Source: Cinclus cinclus (Eukaryota > Chordata > Aves > Passeriformes > Cinclidae). Taken from it: DNA of 64,000 bases. The notes under the pieces were generated by a model. That model ran no database searches. It saw only the letters and a list, made by a program, of their open reading frames with translations, and was not told the origin of the DNA. The position numbers were made by a program, and so were the translations under genes. The stretch's first letter is position 1. Each line of letters starts with the position of its first letter. The DNA lies in NCBI RefSeq assembly GCF_963662255.1, contig NC_085049.1, positions 66,139,158 through 66,203,157 on the forward strand, read 5' to 3'. Positions 57,269 through 64,000 of this stretch are shown in pieces.

Positions 57269-57528
57269 CACTGATGGCCACAACACCTGCATTCTCCACC
57301 CTCTCACCCCCAGGGCTCCATGGATTCCGCTTCCCATGGGAAGAGGCTTCTCCAGGGTTCCCCAGGCACAGTGGGATCTCCTGGATCCCCTCCCCTCTGG
57401 GTTTCCATGGAATTTTCCCAGGTTTTCAAAGGACATCAGGCTGAGGCTGGGGACCTTTCCGACCAGCAGAGCCTTGGGAGAGCTCAGCAAGGTTGAGCTG
57501 TAGAAAACTGGGAATTCTGGGGGGGAAG

Positions 57529-57546
57529 GGGTTAGGGTTAGGGTTG
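57529..57546 (+). repeat. Short (TTAGGG)-like interstitial stretch
   Basis: 'ggggttagggttagggtt' has two full units and flanking partial ones. It is too short to indicate a telomere. Bases 57547-58840 show nothing recognisable. Confidence 0.8.
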
Positions 57547-58844
57547 CACTGAGAGGATCCCCCCCAGTCCTGGATCCCAGGTGATCCCTCAGGATCTGGG
57601 AAAGGTTTGATGCCTACAAGGAGACAGGGTTCCAGCACGTGTCCTGTCCCCGTGTCACCGTGTCCCCCGCGTCACTGCTCCGCTGGCTTCTCCCATCCCA
57701 GCATCACCCATCATCTTCATCCCAAGGAAACAGGACTTGGGCTTTTTGGGAAATTTGGGAAGAGCACTGAGGGGTGGTTGGAGCTCCATGGGATGAACGC
57801 CAGGTCCTGAAGGAGCCTCCAAGTGGGAAGAGTGGAAAGTGTGCCTGGCTCGGGATGTTCCCATCAAACAGGGATTTGTCACCTTTTCCTTGAGGTGGAG
57901 ATCATGGGGGAAGGGGTTTTTCCTTGGAGAAATCCAGAGGGATCCATTCCAGGTGGAGTTCAATGAAGGAGGGAGTGCCAAAAGTTTGGCAGCATCCTCA
58001 TGGGAAGAGATTGGCTTGGGAAGGCCCAGGGGCAACAATCAAGGAGTTGGGAATTTTCCTATGGATTCCAGCCCTGAATTCCCTTTTCTTGCCAGGATCA
58101 GAGAAGGAAAAAAAGGAATTTTACTTACAACATCCCTGACCCTGCCAGAACTCCCTGCTGGAGCTTCCCGGACATTGGGATTGCTCCGGACTGTCTGTGC
58201 TCAGGACAGAGCTCGCGCATAAATCCCAATCCCAAAAATACTCCGGACAAATCCCATCTGGAGCCTGAGACCCCTTTGGGTCTCCTCTCCGTCCCTACTC
58301 CGGCGTGGTCCCCTTGGGATGCTTTTCCCAAGGGATAACCATGCATCCTTCCCAAAAATTCCCAAATCCACACTCCCAAGTGTTCCCAGGCTCTGCTCCA
58401 ATGGCAGCTCCCAACTTTTGGCATTCCTGAGGTGTCCCCACTCCTGGCACAGCTCTGGCATTTCCTGCCTGTTCCACTGCAGAAAGGGATAAAATTGGGA
58501 ATAATCCAGGATTTTTGGGGCTTTTGGAGCCACCATTCCAAACCTGGAAGCTCCTGGTCCTTATCCAGGTGGGATGAGGCTGTTCCCTACCTCCCGACAG
58601 CAAAGCCGAGGGATCTCAGGGAACTTCCACAGGTTATTCCCTCCAGGAAGCACCGAATCCCTGGGAACATCCCGTGGCCTTTGGGGGTTGCCGATGGCAC
58701 CATCACTGTCACCAGCCCCAGGGGGACATGGAAAAACTTGGGAATTTTGTGTCAGCTGCTCGGTGTTGTTTTGGCTGTGGGGCATTTTTCTCATGCATTT
58801 GTTGTTTCCTTCCTTTCCCGAATCCCTGCCTTTCCCAAGTTCCT

Positions 58845-59000
58845 CTCCTTCCCAAATCCCTGCCTTTCCTAAATCCCTTTCCTTCCTAAATCCCTGCAAT
58901 TCCCATTTCCCTGACTTTCCCAAATCCCTGTTCCTCCCCAAATCCCTGTTCCTCCCCAAATCCCTGTTCCTTCCCAAATCCCTTCCCTCTGTTCCCTCTT
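58845..59000. repeat. Minisatellite, about 20-bp unit
   Basis: 'tcccaaatccctgttcctcc' and variants, about seven copies. Confidence 0.88.
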
Positions 59001-59382
59001 TTCCCAGCCCTCCCAGCAGCTCTGTCGCTGTCCAACCCTCCAGGCTTTGGCTGAATCCATGTAATTCCAACCGCCCCATTCCCAGTCAGCCATGCCTTCA
59101 CCCATCCCACAGGAACCATCCCGATTCCCCCCCAAGTTCCCATCCCCTCCATTTCCCCATTCCCAATTCCCACCCCCACCTCCCCAAACCCAACTGGGGG
59201 TCTCCACTCAGGGAACACCGTGACACCCAAGGCCGGATTCCCGCGGTTCTCCCGGCCCCAAATCCCTGGGGATTGACGTCCGGTGGCTTCTTTTCCGTGT
59301 GGCGCTTCCCGGACCGGAGCTAACATTTCTCTCATTGCCTCTTTTCCTGCTTCCATGTGCATGTCCCGCTGCTCTGTCCTAG

Positions 59383-59417
59383 ATCCGCCTCTGGCCTCCG
59401 GAGGGTGGGCGAGTTGT
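59383..59417 (+). CDS. SHANK3: Candidate SHANK3 exon 22 (35-nt alternative exon)
   Basis: A long pyrimidine-rich stretch ending 'ctctgtcctag' (59382) and a near-perfect donor 'gtaagtg' (59418) bracket 35 bases. Joined to exon 21 (CG|A) it encodes R-S-A-S-G-L-R-R-V-G-E-L and leaves one base. Because 35 is not a multiple of three, inclusion would put the SAM exon in another frame. The literature on mammalian SHANK3 reports alternative splicing of a small exon 22 between the large exon and the SAM exon, which fits (from memory). I cannot confirm peptide conservation. Confidence 0.45.
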
Positions 59418-59679
59418 GTAAGTGAGCACGTTCCCATTCCATAGCTCCATCCCACCGGGAATGTCCCATTTCTCACCTGTCTTCTTCCCCTTCCCTGGTG
59501 TGGCCCCACTCCTGCCGGTATTCCCGAGGTTTTTTGGGAGGCAGCGGGAGAAGCGCCAGCACCAGGATGTGCGTGTCCCTTCGGGAGCATGGCCCTGTCC
59601 CTGTGCTGTGGTGGCGTGTCCAGCTCTTCCCGCTGAGGTGTTCCCGCTGAGGAAATTCCCGTCGGGATCCCCAAGGGAT

Positions 59680-60330
59680 TGGGATGGGGGTTGGGAGAGG
59701 TCTGGGAAGGGTCCCAGGAACGGTGGAAAAGGTCCAAGGAAGAGTGGGAGAAATTTCAAGAAAGGTGGGAAAGAGCCCAGAAGGATGGAAAAGGTCCCAG
59801 GAAGGTGGGAATGACACCAGGAAAGGTGGGAGAGACCCCACAAAATGGAAAAAGACCACAGGAAGTGGGAAAGAATTCCAAAAAAGGTGGGAAAGACACC
59901 AGGAAAGGTGTGAGAGACACCAGGAAGTGGGAAAAGACCACAGGAAGTGGGAAAGTATCTCAGGAAGGGTGAGAGAGATCCCAGGAAAGGTGAGGGAGAT
60001 CCCAGGAAGGGTAAAAGGACCCCAGGAAAAGTAGGAAAGACCCCAGGGAGTGGGAGAGGATCCCAAAAAGGGTGGGAAAGACCACAGGAAGTGGGAAAAG
60101 ACCACAGGAAGGGTAGGGATGGACACCAGGAAAGGTAGAAGACACCCCAGGAAGCAGAAAAATATCCCAGAAAAAGTGGAAAAGACACCAGGAAAGGTAG
60201 GAGAGACACCAGGAAAGGTGAGAAAGACCTCAGGAAGAGGGAAAGGACCCCAGGAATGGTGGAAGAGACTCCAGGAAAGGTGGAAAAAACCCTGGGAAGG
60301 ACACTGGGAAAGCAAGGGTGGAGCATCCCC
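59680..60330. repeat. Purine-rich minisatellite, about 25-45-bp unit
   Basis: 'aggaaaggtgggaaagaccc' and 'caggaagtgggaaaagacca' repeat about 25 times. The 543-codon minus-strand frame across it is an artefact. Bases 60331-61220 show nothing recognisable. Confidence 0.93.
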
Positions 60331-61224
60331 ATTCGCATCCTGGCAAACCATGGATACAGCCATGGATACACGAGGATCCATCCATGATTCTCCAGGGTGG
60401 GGGGAATCCCAGGTCCCCCTCTGGAGCAAAAATTCCATGAGACAGAGGTGGGAGCTCCTGGAATCCTGCTCCATCCCAGTCCTGCAGGGAAGTCACCTGA
60501 GGCCACAGCAGGAAAATCAGGATCCAGGGATTTTCCCCATCTTCTCCCAGCAGTGATTCCAGGATATCCCAGTGGCTTCCAGAGCTTCTGGGATCCCTTC
60601 CTGTGCTGGAAGGATCCCCCAGGCTGGGACAGCAGCAGGATCCCAGGAAAAGCCATTCCCACTCCAGGTCCATTGGGCTGGAAGGGGCAATCCATGGGAT
60701 TAGGTGTGGGGGGATCCATGGGATTTGGATGCATGGGAATCTCCAATTCCCCTTGGGAATTTCCCAGCATGCATGGCCAGCTCTGGGCTCCTGGTTGTGC
60801 TTCCTCCGTGTTGTCCCCGTGTCCCGTCCTTGTGTCTCGTTCCATGTGTGGAGCTCCGGCTCCATCTGTGTCCCAGCTCCCGGAGCTGTTCCCGGTTGAT
60901 TTTTCCTTGTCCTTTTCTGCCAAGAGCTGAATTCCCGAGGCCGTGGCCCCATCCCGGGAGAGCAGCGTCGGATCCCGACACTCCGGGAATGCCAGGGGCT
61001 GCATTCCCACTTTCCCAACAGCTGCTGGATGCCATTCCCAGGGATTTGCTCTGCTCCTGGGTGGGGCAGAGGTGTGGGATGCTCAGAAGAGCCCTACCTG
61101 CTCCGGATCTTTCCAGGAACACCCAGAGCGGGGTCATTCCAGAGGCTTTTCACAGCTGTGGGGGGCTCATTCCATTGGATCCAGCCATGGATTCATTCCC
61201 TTAATCCTGGCACTGGTGTAAGGG

Positions 61225-61400
61225 AAATTTGGATATCTGGGGGTCTCTGTCCCCTGTGTTGGATCATCCTGTGGATCATACCAGGGTTTATCCCTGGGGT
61301 CATCCAAAGGTTCTTCCCAAGGTTCCTTCCAGGGCTCATCCCAAGGTTCGTCCTGAGGTTCTTCCCAAGGTTCATCCCAGGGCTCATCCCAGGGCCCATC
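61225..61400. repeat. Minisatellite, about 18-25-bp unit
   Basis: 'ggttcatcccaaggttcg' and 'gggctcatcccagggc' type units, about eight copies. Confidence 0.85.
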
Positions 61401-61534
61401 CTGCAGCTACTGGGTTCAGGACAGCAGGAATTTTGTGTCCTGCTCCCACACCTGATCCTGAATCTTTTGGGATGGCCATGTCCCATCCACTAGAGTGATT
61501 TGAATCAGGAAAACTTTGGACAGTGTTTGATCCT

Positions 61535-61700
61535 TGCCTGGAATCCCTGTCCAGCTCCCAGTATCCCTGTCTAGTTCCCAGTATCCCTGTCTAGTTCCCA
61601 GTATCCCTGCCCAGCTCCAGGTATCCCTATCCAGTTCCCAGTATCCTGGTCCAGTTCCCAGTATCCCGGTCCAGTTCCCAGTATCCCAGTCCAGCTCCCA
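61535..61700. repeat. Minisatellite, 20-bp unit, about eight copies
   Basis: Highly regular 'ccagttcccagtatccctgt' repeats. Confidence 0.96.
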
Positions 61701-61704
61701 GGAG

Positions 61705-61992
61705 AAACCAGGGGCAGGGTTAGGATGAGGATTGGGATCGGGATCAGGATCAGGCTTGAGATTAGGGTCAGGATCAGAGTTCAGGTTGGGATCAGGATCT
61801 GAATCAAGATAAGGATTAGGATTGGGATCGGGATCCAGACCAGGGTTAGGATCAGGCTCAGGATCACCTCTGAATTAGGATCAGGATTAAGGTCAAGTTT
61901 GGGATCAGGGTTGGGATCAGGGTTAGGATCAACATCGGCATCAGGGCTATGGTTGGGATCAGGGTTAGGATCAGGGTTCAAGTTCTGTTTGG
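61705..61992. repeat. Minisatellite of 6-bp-based units
   Basis: 'gggatcagggttaggatcag' and similar GGATCA/GGATTA hexamers repeat for about 290 bp. Confidence 0.94.
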
Positions 61993-62029
61993 GCTCAGCA
62001 TTGTCGAAAGTTCCATAGAATGGAAAGAA

Positions 62030-62372
62030 GATCCATAGGATGCATTGGAAGGAAGATCTCAGAGGAAGAGCCACAGGAAGGTTGGATAAAGATCCTTAGG
62101 AAGGTTGGGAAAAACTCCATTGGAAGGTCAGAGAAAAATCTACAGGAAGGTCAGGGAAGATTTGTAGGAGGTCAGAGGAAGATCCATGAGAAAGTCAGGA
62201 GAATATCCATAGGAAGGTTGGAAAAATGTCCATAGGAAGGTCAGGAAGATCCATAGGAAGATTGGGAAAATATATGTGGGAAGACTGGAAGAAAATCTGG
62301 AGGAAGATCCACAGGAGGGTTGGGAAGATCCATAGGAAGTCTGGGAGAAAGTCCATATGAAGGTCAGAGGAA
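62030..62372. repeat. Minisatellite, about 20-30-bp unit
   Basis: 'ggaagatccataggaaggtt' plus 'gggaaaa' and variants, about 13 copies. Confidence 0.92.
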
Positions 62373-62489
62373 GATGGGTGTGGACACAGCCCCTTTGGAA
62401 GCCACAATGGGAATCACCGGAGACAATCCCAAGAATTTGAGGGCCACCACGGAACACCAGAGCAGCAGCACGGAACCCTCACCAAGGAA

Positions 62490-62622
62490 CAGGGAGTGAT
62501 CCAAACAATCCCAGGAAGGATCCCAGCAATCCCAAGAACAATATAAATAATCCTAGGAACAATCCCAGGAACAATCCCAGAATTCTCAGGAACGATCCCA
62601 GCAATCCCAGGAAGGATCCGGG
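62490..62622. repeat. Short minisatellite, about 12-18-bp unit
   Basis: 'aatcccaggaacaatcccag' and variants. Bases 62623-63230 show nothing recognisable. Confidence 0.85.
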
Positions 62623-63234
62623 CTCGGAAGGTGCCCCAAGTGGGATTTGTGGGATCGGAACCCACTGGAGGAGCTGCCCCATCCCACCTCCTGGTGAAAC
62701 CTGGAGCACCGGGAATGCCATCCCTTGGAGCTGCCTGGAAAAGAGCCCGGGAATGAGAAACGGACCTCTGGCCTCACATGGATTCACGATTGCCTTGAGA
62801 GAAAACAGATGATCCCGTAGGGTTCCTAAAATCCTGGAAAAGCTCCCTGAGAGCAGCACCCCAAAATGTGGGATGCTCCTTAAGGAATGAGCTCAGATCC
62901 GGAGATGCTGGAGTTGGTTGGGATTCCTGGCTGGAGAGGAAGGATCCGGGAATCCAGGAATCCAGGGCAGGGATGGGATCCAGCTGTGGCTCCATGCAAA
63001 AAAATGGGAAGCCTGGAATTCCAAACAGGATTTCAGCCACATTGGTGCATCCACAGTCTTGGCAGAAACACCTGGATCCTTTGGATTTTCTGTGGCTGCT
63101 CCTTCCCAGCTGCCTCTCGCAGGGTTTTCCAGCAGATCCGGTAGTTTCTCTCGTAGATCCCAGATCCAGGTGGGACACAGCCAGGGCCCCACAATTCCCT
63201 GTCAGAGCTTCCCGAATATGATTCCTGCTCTGGT

Positions 63235-63462
63235 GTGCCAGGAGAGCAGAAAAATGGGAATTATCAGGAATGCGGATCAAAAATGGGAATTTTCAGGAAC
63301 AAGGCTCATAAACAGGAATTATTTGCACTGTGGCTCAAAAACTGGAATTGTCAGGAACATGGCTCAAAAATGGGAATTATCAGGAACATGGCTCAAAAAC
63401 AGAAATTGTCAGAAATGTGGCTCAGAAACAGCAACATCAGGAATGTGGCTCATCCTGCAGAT
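63235..63462. repeat. Minisatellite, about 29-bp unit, seven copies
   Basis: 'tcaggaacatggctcaaaaa' plus 'tgggaatta'. Confidence 0.93.
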
Positions 63463-63669
63463 CTTCAGCCACGTTCAACTCATCCCTTTGGAGCCATGGA
63501 TTTATGGGATCCTTGGAGCTCATCAACATTGCCAAAACTAGGAGGTGGCATTCGAGGCAGTGCTGGATTCCAGCAGCATTCCAGAGTGTCCTGGTTTTCC
63601 AGGATCTGAGATGGGAAGCCGAGCAAGGGAGGGGCAGGGAAACTGAGGCACCAGGATGCAGGAATTTTA

Positions 63670-64000
63670 TGGGATAGTTCTGAGGACAAGTGGGATGGGA
63701 TGGGATGGGATGGGATGGGATGGGACCTCAAAACCCATCCAGGGACACCTCCCACCATCCCAGGCTGTTCCAACCTTTCCTTGGACACTTCCAGGGATCC
63801 AGGAGCAGCCACAGCTGCTCTTGGAATTCCAGCCCAGGCATCCCACCCTCCCAGCCAGGAATTCCTTTCCAAATTCCCACCCCAATCTCACCTTTCCCAG
63901 TGGGAAGCCATTCCCTGGCTCTTGTCCCTCCATGCCTTTCCCAAATTCCAGCTCTCCTGGAGCCCCTTGAGGCCCTGGAACATGCTGGAAGTTCTCCCTG
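63670..64000 (-). mobile_element. CR1 LINE 3' end, running off the window
   Basis: After a (GGGAT)n run (63691-63725), the minus strand carries the full CR1 module: 'ccaaggaaaggttggaacag', 'agctgtggctgctcctggat' and 'ggcatggagggacaagagcc', up to a cttccagcatgttccagggc block at the window edge. Confidence 0.85.

Noticed and set aside
57529..57546. Telomere or chromosome-end signal
   Set aside because: Only two full TTAGGG units, with ordinary intron on both sides.
59379..61010. 543-codon open frame on the minus strand
   Set aside because: It is the translation of a purine-rich minisatellite (59680-60330) and flanking repeat-like intron. The residues are S/F/P/L repeats with no domain.

Overview
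This window is vertebrate, almost certainly avian (probably passerine), and carries the middle and 3' part of one gene on the + strand: SHANK3, the excitatory-synapse scaffold. The bird call rests on truncated CR1 LINE 3' ends in both orientations, the lack of mammalian SINEs, and GC-rich introns filled with minisatellites built on GGGAAT/ATTCCC cores, as expected on GC-rich avian microchromosomes (inference). I see no second protein-coding gene and no tRNA, rRNA or CRISPR array. Nearly all other long open frames are translations of tandem repeats.

Ten exons can be placed with GT-AG boundaries and a continuous frame, equivalent to mammalian SHANK3 exons 12-21: 2732-2845 (second half of SH3), 5921-5996 (SH3-PDZ linker), 14148-14230, 21632-21756 and 29170-29305 (PDZ), 34007-34087, 37170-37193 (24-nt microexon), 39676-39803, 40673-40775, and 48680-51005 (the large proline-rich exon with Homer and cortactin motifs). 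Together they give 3,196 coding bases with no frameshift or stop. A 35-nt exon-like element at 59383-59417 is a candidate for the small alternative exon 22. The SPN/ankyrin part and first SH3 half lie upstream of base 1. The SAM-domain exon is not present and should lie beyond base 64000.

Two intronic CpG-rich islands look like internal promoters: about 13180-13700 in intron 13 and about 32815-34130 in intron 16. Just 3' of each, an ATG opens a frame that runs unspliced through the next acceptor into exon 14 or exon 17, in the SHANK3 frame. The intron-16 candidate (ATG at 33835) has strongly coding-like codons, a near-perfect RFX motif upstream and G-quadruplex-type G runs nearby.

The introns are dominated by tandem arrays. 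Several arrays or duplications copy the gene's own splice-site neighbourhoods: the exon 21 acceptor (about 47385-48675), the exon 19 donor (copy at 39896) and the exon 16 acceptor (copy at 28366). A near-perfect 363-bp inverted repeat flanks the exon 16 acceptor copy. A composite CR1-based repeat of about 650 bp recurs in both orientations.
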